Shown here one piece after another: positions 14,552-23,376 of a stretch of 39,331 bases of DNA; the stretch's first letter is position 1, and every line of letters starts with the position of its first letter. The notes below the pieces were generated by a model, which was not told the origin of the DNA, searched no databases, and saw nothing but the letters and a program-made list of their open reading frames with translations. The translations under genes and the position numbers were made by a program. Origin of the DNA: Clostridia bacterium (GTDB lineage: Bacteria; Bacillota; Clostridia; UBA1381). The stretch lies in the NCBI GenBank assembly GCA_900751885.1, contig CAADTH010000022.1, positions 1-39,331 on the forward strand, written 5' to 3'.

Positions 14552-16252
14552 TCAAATGGATTTTCTGATATCCTTGAGTATAAGCTGTACGGATTCTGTT
14601 CCCTGAAAATGATTGAGCTCCATTGTGCACGCGATATCGACTGTATCTCCAATCGCAAAATGGGAAAAATACGCTCCCATATGGAATCCAACTGCATTGA
14701 TGGACTTGGTTCCGCTCACAAGACGCAGTCTTAAATGCTTTTGTTCGATTCCCATGCGTGTGATGCTGGCAATGGAAAGCTGGGAAAGGGAAAAGACAGG
14801 CTTCGGATTTCCCATACCAAATGGCTCCAAACGCGTGAGAAGCTTCGCGCTTTCTAAGCGCACATCAATAGGAGAAATTTTACAGTCTATAAAAATGCGT
14901 GCAATCAAGTCCTCCTCAGTCAGTACACTGTCCGCATAGGCATTGATTTCTTGTGTGAATGCACTGATATCCTCTGGCATGATGCCAAGTCCCGCAGCGA
15001 CTGCATGTCCGCCAAAGTTTGTCAAAAAAGAGCTGCAGTGGTCGAGTGCATCAAATAAATTAAACGACGCAATACTTCGCCCAGAGCCTTTTCCGACGCT
15101 GCCGTCACTGGTAATCAAAATGCAGGGACGGTAAAACTGCTCACAGATTCTGGACGCGACGATTCCAATGACGCCATGATGCCAGTCTGGACTATAAAGA
15201 ACAATAACCTTTTTTTTCGCAAAATCAGGATCGCTTGCGATTTGCTCCATGGCTTCTTTTAAAATTTGCTTTTCAGTTGCTTGGCGGTTTCGATTTTCCT
15301 CGTCCAGCCTTCGGGCAATTTCATAGGCTTCCTCCTTGCTGGTAGTTGTCAGCAGCTTGACAGCAGTTTCCGCTGTGCCAAGTCTTCCCGCCGCGTTCAT
15401 ACGCGGACAAACAGAAAATGCGAGGGAAGAGGCGGCAAGTGGTTTATCAGAAAAGCCTGATAGCTCCAAAAGTGCTTTTAAGCCCTCACGGCTGGTACTG
15501 GAAAGGGAAACAAGACCGCGGTCTGCGATAATACGGTTTTCATCAATCAGCGGTACGACATCAGCAATGGTGCCGAGCGCCGCAATTTCGACATAACGGT
15601 CAAAATAAGTCCGAGTATCAAGTCCCAATTCCATGACGACAGAGAGCATCAGCTTAAATGCGACGCCCACTCCTGCAAGCCCTTTAAATGGATAAGTGCA
15701 GTCTGGCTGTTTGGGATTGATGACTGCTATCGCTTCCGGCACCTTTTCCTTACAAGTATGATGGTCGGTGATAATGACATCCATTCCAAGCGCGTTGGCA
15801 AGGGAGACTTCACCGACTGATGTGATACCGCAGTCGACGGTTATGAGAAGCTTTGCGCCCTTCTTTGCAAGCTTATTGACTGCCATGATATTGATTCCAT
15901 AGCCTTCTTCAATTCGATCCGGAATATAATAAGAGACAGTTGCACCTTGTTCTTTTAAGAATAAATACAATAAGGAAGTGGAGGTGATGCCATCCACATC
16001 ATAATCACCATAAATTACAATATTTTCCTTAGAAGAAATTGCTTCTGCGATGCGCGCCGCGCCTTTTTTCATATCCTTCATTTCGTTGGGATGATGAACC
16101 ATCTGCATTGATTTTGTTAAATAGTAAGAAATATTTTCGATATCACGGTTTACCAAAAGTGCGGCAACCAGTTTTGGAATCTGATACTCTTCTGAAATCT
16201 TTTTTATTTTCTCTGTGTCTGTATTTTGATAAACCCAAAGCTTTTCCTGCAT
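14552..16252 (-). CDS. recJ: Single-stranded-DNA exonuclease RecJ
   Basis: 566 residues; ATG 16252 has AGGAGAG upstream. DHH phosphoesterase motifs: YGDYDVDGITST, TVDCGI, TDHHTCKE, and DHHA1 with GGHAVAAGLG, followed by an OB-like C-terminal part. Degrades single-stranded DNA 5' to 3' in recombination and mismatch repair. At 566 residues it is compact, close to the E. coli size and lacking the extended C-terminal part of B. subtilis RecJ. First gene of the recJ-relA unit. Confidence 0.96.
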   Translation of the reverse strand: MQEKLWVYQNTDTEKIKKISEEYQIPKLVAALLVNRDIENISYYLTKSMQMVHHPNEMKDMKKGAARIAEAISSKENIVIYGDYDVDGITSTSLLYLFLKEQGATVSYYIPDRIEEGYGINIMAVNKLAKKGAKLLITVDCGITSVGEVSLANALGMDVIITDHHTCKEKVPEAIAVINPKQPDCTYPFKGLAGVGVAFKLMLSVVMELGLDTRTYFDRYVEIAALGTIADVVPLIDENRIIADRGLVSLSSTSREGLKALLELSGFSDKPLAASSLAFSVCPRMNAAGRLGTAETAVKLLTTTSKEEAYEIARRLDEENRNRQATEKQILKEAMEQIASDPDFAKKKVIVLYSPDWHHGVIGIVASRICEQFYRPCILITSDGSVGKGSGRSIASFNLFDALDHCSSFLTNFGGHAVAAGLGIMPEDISAFTQEINAYADSVLTEEDLIARIFIDCKISPIDVRLESAKLLTRLEPFGMGNPKPVFSLSQLSIASITRMGIEQKHLRLRLVSGTKSINAVGFHMGAYFSHFAIGDTVDIACTMELNHFQGTESVQLILKDIRKSI

Positions 16253-16321
16253 TTGTCTCTCCTGAAAACATAAAATAAATTGTATGAAATTACTTGATAG
16301 CACGAATAGATAATACTATCT

Positions 16322-16350
16322 ATTATATCATTTTTAAATTGTTTTTTCAA
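16322..16350 (-). promoter_or_regulatory. recJ-relA promoter
   Basis: Minus strand TTGAAA (16350-16345), 17-nt spacer, TATAAT (16327-16322), about 70 nt before the recJ ATG. Confidence 0.85.
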
Positions 16351-16407
16351 TAAAATATCAAAGAAAACACAGTAGAAATGAGGATTTTAATTTTTTTGAT
16401 GGAAGAA

Positions 16408-16437
16408 GAATAAAAAGAAAAATATCGACCATACTAA
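16408..16437 (+). promoter_or_regulatory. Possible sigma-E-like promoter
   Basis: GAATAAA (16408-16414), 15-nt spacer, CATACTAA (16430-16437). This resembles the mother-cell sporulation consensus (KMATATT, 14-15 nt, CATACAMT), with two mismatches in each box at most. It leaves about 25-30 nt to the ribosome binding site. Speculative. Confidence 0.35.
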
Positions 16438-16470
16438 AAACGTACTTCAAAGAAAAAGGAGAGAACAAAA

Positions 16471-16716
16471 ATGTCAAACAACAACAATAACAACCAAAAC
16501 AACAACTGCCCACATCAGAACAACAACTTGAACAACAACAGAAGCAACAATAACAACCAAAACAATAATCTGAACAACAACAGAAACAACAACAACCAGA
16601 ATCAGAACAACAACTTCAATAACCAGAACCAGAATAACAGCTTTAACAGCCAGAATCAGAACAATAGCTTTAACAACCAGAACAACAACAATCAAAACAA
16701 AAAAAAAGATCTTTAA
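16471..16716 (+). CDS. Asn/Gln-rich low-complexity small protein
   Basis: 81 residues, almost entirely Asn and Gln with scattered Ser, Phe, Leu, Arg, Cys and His. AAAGGAGAG precedes ATG 16471. There is no signal peptide or membrane segment. The composition is prion-like, and the protein is probably disordered. Repeats NNQNQNNSFN recur near the C-terminus. The coding strand ends in a run of nine A (16699-16707) followed by GAT CTT TAA. The -1 frame past the A-run stays open for 19 further codons (see the entry at 16699). Similar Asn/Gln-rich short proteins occur in spore-formers, but I cannot name the function. Confidence 0.8.
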   Translation: MSNNNNNNQNNNCPHQNNNLNNNRSNNNNQNNNLNNNRNNNNQNQNNNFNNQNQNNSFNSQNQNNSFNNQNNNNQNKKKDL

Positions 16717-16766
16717 TTTCTGAACAGGCAAGAGGTTCTTCTAAAGTTGGCGGACCGAATTCATAA
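16699..16766 (+). other. Possible frameshift extension of the Asn/Gln-rich gene
   Basis: Slippery A9 run (16699-16707). A -1 shift, or one extra A by transcriptional slippage, would skip the stop at 16714. The extra C-terminal tail would read RSLISEQARGSSKVGGPNS and stop at 16764-16766. The tail is normal-complexity sequence, unlike the Asn-rich body, and the transcript terminator begins only five bases after that stop. This may be programmed slippage, phase variation, or a homopolymer sequencing error. Confidence 0.45.
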
Positions 16767-16770
16767 AGTA

Positions 16771-16807
16771 AAAAAAGAAGCACAATATTAGTTGTGCTTC
16801 TTTTTTT
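16771..16807. terminator. Bidirectional terminator
   Basis: Perfect 15-bp stem (16771-16785 with 16792-16806), loop TATTAG. The stop codon of the minus-strand HEAT-like gene lies in the loop, so the hairpin ends both convergent transcripts. Confidence 0.92.
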
Positions 16808-17261
16808 CATTGAGCGCATGAATCGCTGTCAGTGAATAGGAAATATCTTTTATAATGAGTGGCAGCATACTATCTGAATATACATATCTTGATAAATCTG
16901 CTGTCTCAAGACCCAAAATAATCGCATCCTTTAGGTGAGGTTTGTATGCTGCGATAGTAGGAAGCAACTTGATACATTGCCTTGCAGTAATTGGCTTTTC
17001 GTCTGTGATATGAGAAAGATAGCTGTCTAAAACGGCATCTATTTTGTTTTCGGCATCCCATTTTGCATTTGCCGCAATCAAACTGAGTCCTCGTGTTCTG
17101 ATATACGAATTGGAGTCATTTATCATAGCGGCAAATTGATCAAAATAGGAATATATTGCATCTGTCTTTTCGCTTTCCTCTATTAATTGCTTTAGCGCAT
17201 GGTAAGCCGCTTTTGTATCCTTCAAATAGAGATTTTGAACCAAGCATTCAATAGGTTCCAT
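16788..17261 (-). CDS. Small HEAT-repeat-like protein, unknown
   Basis: 157 residues from ATG 17261; ATG 17264 is also possible, but AAAGGAG is better spaced from the second. It is helical with repeated pairs such as DSNSYIRTRGLSLIAANAKW and KPITARQCIKLLPTIAAYKP, the pattern of HEAT/ARM repeats. No catalytic motif, signal peptide or membrane segment. It starts 10 bp after prfB and is probably cotranscribed. A protein-binding role is an inference. Confidence 0.75.
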   Translation of the reverse strand: MEPIECLVQNLYLKDTKAAYHALKQLIEESEKTDAIYSYFDQFAAMINDSNSYIRTRGLSLIAANAKWDAENKIDAVLDSYLSHITDEKPITARQCIKLLPTIAAYKPHLKDAIILGLETADLSRYVYSDSMLPLIIKDISYSLTAIHALNEKKKHN

Positions 17262-17271
17262 CATTTCTCCT

Positions 17272-18394
17272 TTATTTTAGCTCTAACGTGCCGAGGCTTG
17301 CGCCCTTCAGGTATGCGTGAATAAACCCATTTAAATCTCCATCCATCACCGCATTGATATTTCCCATTTCAAATCCTGTGCGGTGATCCTTTACCAAGTT
17401 GTATGGATGGAAGACATACGAGCGAATCTGGCTTCCCCATGCGATTTCCTTTTGTACGCCCTTGATATCCTCGATTTTTTCCTTCTGTTGCTGTTCTGCA
17501 ATTTCGACGAGCTTTGCTTTGAGCATTTTCATCGCGTATTCGCGGTTTTGATGCTGGGAACGCTCTGTCTGACAGGATACCACAACGCCTGTCGGAATGT
17601 GGGTAATGCGGATAGCAGAATCTGTTTTGTTGATATGCTGACCGCCTGCACCGCTGGCGCGGTAGGTGTCGACCCTCAAATCCTCCGGTTTGATGTTGAT
17701 TTCAATATCATCGTCGATTTCCGGCATGACCTCAATGGAGGCAAAGGAGGTATGCCGTCTTCCGGAAGCGTCAAAAGGGGAGATGCGAACCAAGCGGTGA
17801 ACTCCTTTTTCAGGACGCAGGTATCCGTACGCATTGAGTCCCTGAATTAAGATGGATGCGGATTTTACACCTGCATCATCTCCTGCAAGATAGTCGAGGG
17901 TGCTACAGGTATATCCATTTTTTTGTGCCCACATCTGATACATCCGAAGGAGCATTTCACACCAATCCTGTGCTTCTGTGCCACCTGCGCCGGCGTGGAA
18001 GGTCATAATGGCGTTGTTTTTGTCATAATGACCTGAAAGCAGGGTTTCAAGCGTCATCTGTTCCAGATTTTCTTCAATACTTTCAACAGACGAACCGACT
18101 TCCTCTACCATGCTTGCGTCGTTTTCCTCATTTGCAAGCTCTGCCAGCGTCAAGGTATCCTCCCAAGCAGTTTTCAGGTGGTGGTACCGCTCGATTTTAT
18201 CCTTTAACTGTTTTGTCTTTTGAAGAATTTTTTGGGATTGCTGCATATCATCCCAAAAATCAGGAGCACTCGCTTGAGCTTCCAGCTGTTTTACTTCCGC
18301 TTCTGTTCCAGCGATGTCAAAGTGAATCCCTCAAATCTTTGATTTTGTTTTCCATGCCGGATAAGCGAAGCTTATATTCTTCGTATTCTAACAT
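17272..18394 (-). CDS. prfB: Peptide chain release factor 2, with programmed +1 frameshift
   Basis: 373 residues after frameshifting. The first 25 codons (ATG 18394) end in CTT followed by an in-frame TGA at 18319-18317. A GAGGGA element upstream resembles the internal Shine-Dalgarno. Skipping the T at 18319 continues in the long frame (DIAGTEAEVKQLEAQASAPDFWDD...). This is the autoregulatory site found in most bacterial prfB genes: low RF2 favours the shift. Key motifs are present: SPF (RISPFDASG), which reads UGA/UAA, and GGQ (ASGAGGQHINKTDS). A conventional single-frame call starting at 18246 would miss the N-terminus. Confidence 0.96.
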
Positions 18395-18430
18395 TTTCTC
18401 ACAACCTTTCATTTGTTCGTATTACTTCTC

Positions 18431-18461
18431 CAAAAAAACTGCCGTACCGGCAGTTTTTTTG
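18431..18461 (-). terminator. secA terminator
   Basis: Perfect 14-bp stem (18431-18444 with 18448-18461), loop TAC, T-run on both strands. It lies between secA and prfB, so prfB is probably expressed separately or by readthrough. Confidence 0.88.
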
Positions 18462-18472
18462 AATTAAATGTT

Positions 18473-21196
18473 TTACTGATCTTTTCCGCAGCAGTGCTTA
18501 TATTTTTTTCCGCTGCCGCATGGGCAAGGATCGTTTCTTCCCACTTTTTTGCCGGATTTTTTCGGCTGTTTGCTGAGAGTGCCGTCACCACCTGTATCCA
18601 GAGGCTTCGCAACCTGCTCGCGCTCAATTTTCTGCGTCAGTCTTGCACCCAAGATATAGCGCACGGTATCGCGCTTGATTGCCTCAAGCATTCCCTCGTA
18701 AAGCTCGCTTCCGACGTTGCGGTATTCGACAACCGGATCATGCTGCCCATAAGCGCGAAGACCAATCTCATGCTTGATATGCTCCATCTCATCAATGTGA
18801 TCCATCCAGCGGGTATCGACTACTTGGAGCATAATGACGCGCTCCAATTCACGCATTTGCTCACCGAAAGCTTCTTCCTGTTCAGCATGACGCTTGTGCC
18901 CAATTTCAATCAAACGCTCCAGGACCTCTTCTTTTGTAATTGTCTCGAATTCATCCTCCGCGATATCAAATTCTCCGCGTGCATCAAGATTCTGATTGGC
19001 AAATTCCTTCAGCCCGGTGATATTCCAATTATCAGGAATTTCGCTGATTCCAATATAAGTCTCGACTGCTTCCTGTGCGACAGAGTCAATCATGGAGAGA
19101 ATCGTATCTTTCATATTCTCACCGTCGAGTACCATCTGACGCTGGCGGTAGATGATTTTACGCTGCTCGTTCATGACCTCGTCGTATTGGAGGACATGCT
19201 TACGTGTATCAAAGTTGCGGCTTTCCAGATTCTTTTGTGCGTTTTCAATCGATTTGGTTAAAAGTTTTGCTTCAATCGGCTGGTCTTCCTCAAGTCCTAG
19301 TGATTCCACCATGCCTTTCACCCGGTCAGAACCAAAGATTCTCATGAGATCGTCCTCAAGGGAGAGGTAGAATTTTGATGCACCGGGATCGCCCTGACGG
19401 CCTGCACGTCCCCGAAGCTGATTGTCGATACGTCTTGATTCATGGCGCTCTGTACCGATGATAAACAGTCCGCCTGCTTCCCGAACTGCTTCCTGCTCCG
19501 GCTGAATCTGTGCTTTAAACGCTTCATAAAGCTCATTGTATTGTTTTCTTGCGTTGATAATTTCCTCGTTATCGGTTTCAGCAAATCCGGTCGCTTCTAC
19601 AATCAGCTCTTCCGACATACCTGCCTTTGTAAGCTCATGCTTTGCCATATATTCGGCATTACCGCCGAGAATAATATCCGTACCACGGCCAGCCATGTTG
19701 GTCGCGATGGTGACAGCGCCTTTTTTACCTGCTTGTGCAACAATTTCTGCTTCTTTTTCATGGAATTTTGCATTCAAGACTTCGTGCTTGATTCCCTGAC
19801 GCTTGAGCATAGCGGAAAGGATTTCTGATTTGTCGATATTGACTGTGCCGACAAGGACAGGCTGTCCTTTTTCATTGCATTCTTTGATTTTTTCAATGAC
19901 GGCGAGGAATTTTCCATGCTCTGTCTTATAAACAGAATCCGGCTCATCCACACGGATAACCGAGCGATTGGTCGGAACCGCGACGACATCCAATTTATAA
20001 ATATGCTCAAATTCTTCTTCCTCTGTGAGCGCAGTACCGGTCATACCCGATAGCTTGTTATAAAGACGGAAGAAATTCTGGAAGGTGATGGTTGCGAGCG
20101 TTTTGCTCTCATTTTCGATTTTTACGCCTTCCTTTGCCTCAATTGCCTGATGAAGACCGTCGCTGTAGCGGCGTCCCGGCATGATACGGCCGGTAAATTC
20201 ATCTACAATCAATACCTCGCCATCCTTTACCACATACTGCTTGTCGCGGTGCATACAGCCATTTGCGCGAAGCGCCTGGTTGATATGGTGCTGAAGCGCC
20301 ATATTAGATGGGTCAGACAGATTTTCGACGCCGAATCCTTGCTCTGCTTTCTTTACGCCTTTCGCAGTCAACGTAGCAGTATTTGCCTTTTCATCGACGA
20401 TATAATCTGCATCGATATCATCGTCTAGTTCTTTGGTATCCTGCTCTTTTACCACCAATTTTTTCAGACGCTTTGCAAACATATCTGCAAGCTTGTAAAG
20501 GTCGCTTGACGCGTCACCCATACCAGAGATGATAAGCGGTGTTCTCGCTTCATCGATTAAGATGGAGTCCACCTCGTCGACAACCGCGTAGTTGTGACCG
20601 CGTTGTACCATTTGTTCTTTATAAATCACCATGTTGTCACGCAGATAGTCAAATCCAAGCTCATTATTGGTTCCATATGTGATATCTGCCGCATATGCTG
20701 CTTTTCTCTCATTCTGCGTCAAATCGTGTACAATCAATCCGACCGACAACCCCAAAAAGCGGTATACCTTTCCCATCCATTCGCTGTCACGCTTTGCAAG
20801 GTAATCGTTTACAGTAACGATATGTACCCCTTTGCCAGTGAGCGCATTTAAATAAGCAGGGAGGGTAGACACGAGGGTTTTTCCTTCACCTGTTTTCATT
20901 TCCGCGATACGTCCCTGATGCAGGATGATACCACCGATAACCTGGACATAAAAATGCTTCATTCCAAGTACGCGCCAAGCGGCTTCCCGAACAACAGCAA
21001 ATGCTTCCGGAAGAAGATCATCGAGCGTTTCACCGTCTGCGATGCGCTTTTTAAATTCCTCTGTTTTTTGGCGAAGCTCACTGTCAGAAAGCTTCTCCGT
21101 GTCAGATTCCAGCGCCATGACCTTGTCCGCAATCGGTTTGATGCGCTTTAGCTCACGATCAGAATAGGAACCGAACAGTTTGTCAAAAATACTCAT
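18473..21196 (-). CDS. secA: Preprotein translocase ATPase SecA
   Basis: 907 residues. Motor ATPase pushing preproteins through SecYEG. Walker A MKTGEGKTLV, VDEVDSILIDEARTPLIISG (DEAD-like box with preprotein domain), NMAGRGTDIILGGN, and RGRAGRQGDPGASKFYLSLEDDLMRIFG. C-terminal SEC-C zinc domain GRNDPCPCGSGKKYKHCCGK. GAGGTG precedes ATG 21196. The 262-nt gap to the left of 21459 holds its promoter and the terminator of the next gene. Confidence 0.98.
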   Translation of the reverse strand: MSIFDKLFGSYSDRELKRIKPIADKVMALESDTEKLSDSELRQKTEEFKKRIADGETLDDLLPEAFAVVREAAWRVLGMKHFYVQVIGGIILHQGRIAEMKTGEGKTLVSTLPAYLNALTGKGVHIVTVNDYLAKRDSEWMGKVYRFLGLSVGLIVHDLTQNERKAAYAADITYGTNNELGFDYLRDNMVIYKEQMVQRGHNYAVVDEVDSILIDEARTPLIISGMGDASSDLYKLADMFAKRLKKLVVKEQDTKELDDDIDADYIVDEKANTATLTAKGVKKAEQGFGVENLSDPSNMALQHHINQALRANGCMHRDKQYVVKDGEVLIVDEFTGRIMPGRRYSDGLHQAIEAKEGVKIENESKTLATITFQNFFRLYNKLSGMTGTALTEEEEFEHIYKLDVVAVPTNRSVIRVDEPDSVYKTEHGKFLAVIEKIKECNEKGQPVLVGTVNIDKSEILSAMLKRQGIKHEVLNAKFHEKEAEIVAQAGKKGAVTIATNMAGRGTDIILGGNAEYMAKHELTKAGMSEELIVEATGFAETDNEEIINARKQYNELYEAFKAQIQPEQEAVREAGGLFIIGTERHESRRIDNQLRGRAGRQGDPGASKFYLSLEDDLMRIFGSDRVKGMVESLGLEEDQPIEAKLLTKSIENAQKNLESRNFDTRKHVLQYDEVMNEQRKIIYRQRQMVLDGENMKDTILSMIDSVAQEAVETYIGISEIPDNWNITGLKEFANQNLDARGEFDIAEDEFETITKEEVLERLIEIGHKRHAEQEEAFGEQMRELERVIMLQVVDTRWMDHIDEMEHIKHEIGLRAYGQHDPVVEYRNVGSELYEGMLEAIKRDTVRYILGARLTQKIEREQVAKPLDTGGDGTLSKQPKKSGKKVGRNDPCPCGSGKKYKHCCGKDQ

Positions 21197-21303
21197 TCTT
21201 CATTCACCTCATAGAAGTATAACAGATGTTTTATTTCATACCGAAACCGGCTTTTTTGAAATCAACCAAATTATGTTTCAATCATACCATAAACATCTTG
21301 CCT

Positions 21304-21332
21304 ATAATAAACCAGTTTATAGTATAACACAA
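21304..21332 (-). promoter_or_regulatory. Possible secA promoter
   Basis: Minus strand TTGTGT (21332-21327), 17-nt spacer, TATTAT (21309-21304); about 108 nt before the ATG. Two mismatches in total from consensus, so moderate support. Confidence 0.45.
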
Positions 21333-21422
21333 CAGGCTGGATTTTACTACTATTTTTTTTGAAAAAATAAGCGGAGGGAAAGGGGGAGAAGATACTCCGA
21401 AAAGAAAAAGACGAAAAGAGCG

Positions 21423-21452
21423 AAAAAATGACGGGCGTAAAGCTCGTCATTT
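21423..21452 (-). terminator. Terminator of the rsmI unit
   Basis: 11-bp stem with one wobble (21442-21452 with 21426-21436) followed on the minus strand by a T-run. It ends the trmN6-rsmI-97aa transcript. Confidence 0.85.
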
Positions 21453-21459
21453 GTCCTTA

Positions 21460-21753
21460 TTACACAGTGGGAAGCGGCTGTTCATTGAAAATATATACGC
21501 CGTCCTCTGTACGTGAGATATATAAAATAGAGCGTTTGCCGTCTGGATCAGTGAGTATAGTACTCCAACCACTGCCGGAGAGCTTGATTGGATCGTAGGT
21601 TGTGCCCGGATAGCGGTGTGCCAGATAACGCGCTACTGCATCGTGCTGAGATGCAAAACGCGGACGATTGAAAATACCTGTCCCATTTAGTGCGGTGTAT
21701 AATACAGCGACAGCGGCGCCTCCGAGCAAAAGTAGAAAATTTTTTCGGTTCAT
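21460..21753 (-). CDS. Short membrane-anchored protein, unknown
   Basis: 97 residues. Starts MNRKNFLLLLGGAAVAVLYTAL, a single N-terminal membrane segment or uncleaved signal. The remaining 70 residues are soluble and beta-rich, with GSGWSTILTDPDGKRSILYIS. Its ATG overlaps the rsmI stop (ATGA, 21750-21753), so it is translationally coupled. No family recognised. Confidence 0.75.
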   Translation of the reverse strand: MNRKNFLLLLGGAAVAVLYTALNGTGIFNRPRFASQHDAVARYLAHRYPGTTYDPIKLSGSGWSTILTDPDGKRSILYISRTEDGVYIFNEQPLPTV

Positions 21754-22598
21754 TCTGTGTCCCTCCTGTGATATTCATTGTAGACGTCACGCTTTGGTAT
21801 TTTTCGGTCAACGGAAACCTGCTTGATTGCCTCTTTGCTGGATAAGCCTTCCTGGAGATAGTGCTCCACATGTTCACTGATACACATTGAGTCCCAAAAG
21901 GACTCCTCTACAATATCTTCTGGTAGTTTTCCCTCAATTACCAATACATATTCGCCGCGCGGCGACGTATTTTCATAGTAGCGGACTGCCTCGTCCAGCG
22001 TACAGCGAATCGCTTCCTCATGTACCTTGGTAAGCTCTCTCACCATCGCAATACGCCTATCAGCTCCGAAGACATCCCGCATATCGGCAAGTGTGTATTT
22101 GAGCTTGTGCGGCGCCTCATAGAAAATCAGGGTGTGTGTATCATTTTTTACACTCTGTAAATGCTCTTTTCTGTGACGCTTATTTACAGACAAAAATCCT
22201 TCAAATGCAAACCGCCTTGTCGGAAGTCCAGATAAAATAAGGGCGTTGATTGCCGCGACAGGACCTGGAATAGATGTCACATCAAGCCCCTTTTCAATGC
22301 AGAGCCTGACCAAATCTTCACCTGGGTCGGAGATGGCGGGTGTACCGGCATCGGATACCAGCGCAATGTTTTTTCCCTCTGACAACAGGCCGATAAGATA
22401 CTCGCCCTTTTCCTTTTTGTTGTGTTCATGGTAGCTTGTCAGGGGTTTTGTAATCCCAAAGTGGTTGAGAAGCTGAAGTGTGCGCCTGGTGTCCTCCGCC
22501 GCAATCAAATCGACGCTCTGAAACACTTCCAGACACCTGCTTGTCACATCGCCCAGATTGCCGATTGGGGTTGCACATAGATATAATAGTCCGCTCAT
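21750..22598 (-). CDS. rsmI: 16S rRNA (cytidine1402-2'-O)-methyltransferase
   Basis: 282 residues. TP-methylase fold: LYLCATPIGNLGDVTSR near the start, DLIAAEDTRRTLQLL, SDAGTPAISDPG, SIPGPVAAINALILSGLPT, FYEAPHKL, and the C-terminal helical extension KEAIKQVSVDRKIPKRDVYNEYH. Modifies C1402 of 16S rRNA with RsmH, tuning P-site decoding. Overlaps the upstream methyltransferase by 4 bp and the downstream small gene by 4 bp. Confidence 0.96.
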   Translation of the reverse strand: MSGLLYLCATPIGNLGDVTSRCLEVFQSVDLIAAEDTRRTLQLLNHFGITKPLTSYHEHNKKEKGEYLIGLLSEGKNIALVSDAGTPAISDPGEDLVRLCIEKGLDVTSIPGPVAAINALILSGLPTRRFAFEGFLSVNKRHRKEHLQSVKNDTHTLIFYEAPHKLKYTLADMRDVFGADRRIAMVRELTKVHEEAIRCTLDEAVRYYENTSPRGEYVLVIEGKLPEDIVEESFWDSMCISEHVEHYLQEGLSSKEAIKQVSVDRKIPKRDVYNEYHRRDTE

Positions 22599-23335
22599 GA
22601 TGATGTCCTTTCGTAAATTTGATTGAGTTCATCAGAATAATTGCCATCCTCGCCGTACACGAAAAGGGGAGGAGCGATTCGAAGCTCTGCTTTTCCATAG
22701 AGAAGTCCTTCAACCAAGACAAGGGAGGGTTCTTTTTGCACAGTAGGATGTACGAATCTCACGCGTTTTGGTTCAATGCGATAGGAACGCATCAGAGCCA
22801 ATACATCCACCAGCCTGTTTGGACGGTGGACAAGGAACAGTCTGCCTGTCTGGGTGAGTAAACGCGCTGAGGTGGATATCACATCTTCCAGCGTGCAGAA
22901 CAGCTCATGGCGCGAAATGGTTTTCGTATCAGAAGGGTTTCGCAGTCCGCTTCCCACCGGGATATAGGGGGGATTGCAGGTAATGGAGTCAAAACAGCGA
23001 ACACCATAAAAGGACTCTGCCCGTCTCAAATCGCCGCATTGGATATGAATTCTGTCTGAAAGATGATTTAAAGAGACACAGCGGCTCGCCATATCCGCAA
23101 TATCTTGCTGTAGTTCTAATCCACATAGGGTAGGGATGGTTGTTTTTGCGCTCAACAGCAATGGCACAATTCCTGTTCCAGTGCAAAGGTCCAGAGTACA
23201 CTTTGCAGGATGGGACTTTGCAAAATCAGAAAGCAGAACCGCATCCATACCAAAGCGAAATCCATTCTTTTTTTGGATGATTGTAAGACCGCCGACCTGC
23301 AAATCATCCAGCTGTTCATCTGGTTTTAAACACAT
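22595..23335 (-). CDS. tRNA1(Val)-A37 N6-methyltransferase-like protein (TrmN6 family)
   Basis: 246 residues. Class I SAM methyltransferase: LDLCTGTGIVPLLLS as motif I, CNPPYIP as the NPPY motif of N6-adenine enzymes, and the FGMDAVLLSDFA region before motif I typical of the TrmN6/YfiC/YabB group. Known members make m6A37 in tRNA-Val; the exact substrate here is inferred. The ATG at 23335 has no clear ribosome binding site and follows the fabZ terminator closely, so it may be read at low level or start slightly elsewhere. First gene of the rsmI unit. Confidence 0.88.
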   Translation of the reverse strand: MCLKPDEQLDDLQVGGLTIIQKKNGFRFGMDAVLLSDFAKSHPAKCTLDLCTGTGIVPLLLSAKTTIPTLCGLELQQDIADMASRCVSLNHLSDRIHIQCGDLRRAESFYGVRCFDSITCNPPYIPVGSGLRNPSDTKTISRHELFCTLEDVISTSARLLTQTGRLFLVHRPNRLVDVLALMRSYRIEPKRVRFVHPTVQKEPSLVLVEGLLYGKAELRIAPPLFVYGEDGNYSDELNQIYERTSS

Positions 23336-23343
23336 AAAGTTAG

Positions 23344-23369
23344 AAAAACAGCAGAAATCTGCTGTTTTT
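23344..23369 (-). terminator. fabZ terminator
   Basis: Perfect 12-bp stem (23344-23355 with 23358-23369), two-base loop and T-run; between fabZ and the trmN6-like gene. Confidence 0.85.
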
Positions 23370-23376
23370 GTATTCG

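Noticed and set aside
14535..14630. N-terminal extension of RelA to 14630
   Set aside because: It overlaps recJ, lacks a ribosome binding site and adds residues not typical of the family.
16474..16731. Val/Ile-rich minus-strand frame
   Set aside because: Mirror image of the Asn/Gln-rich coding sequence.
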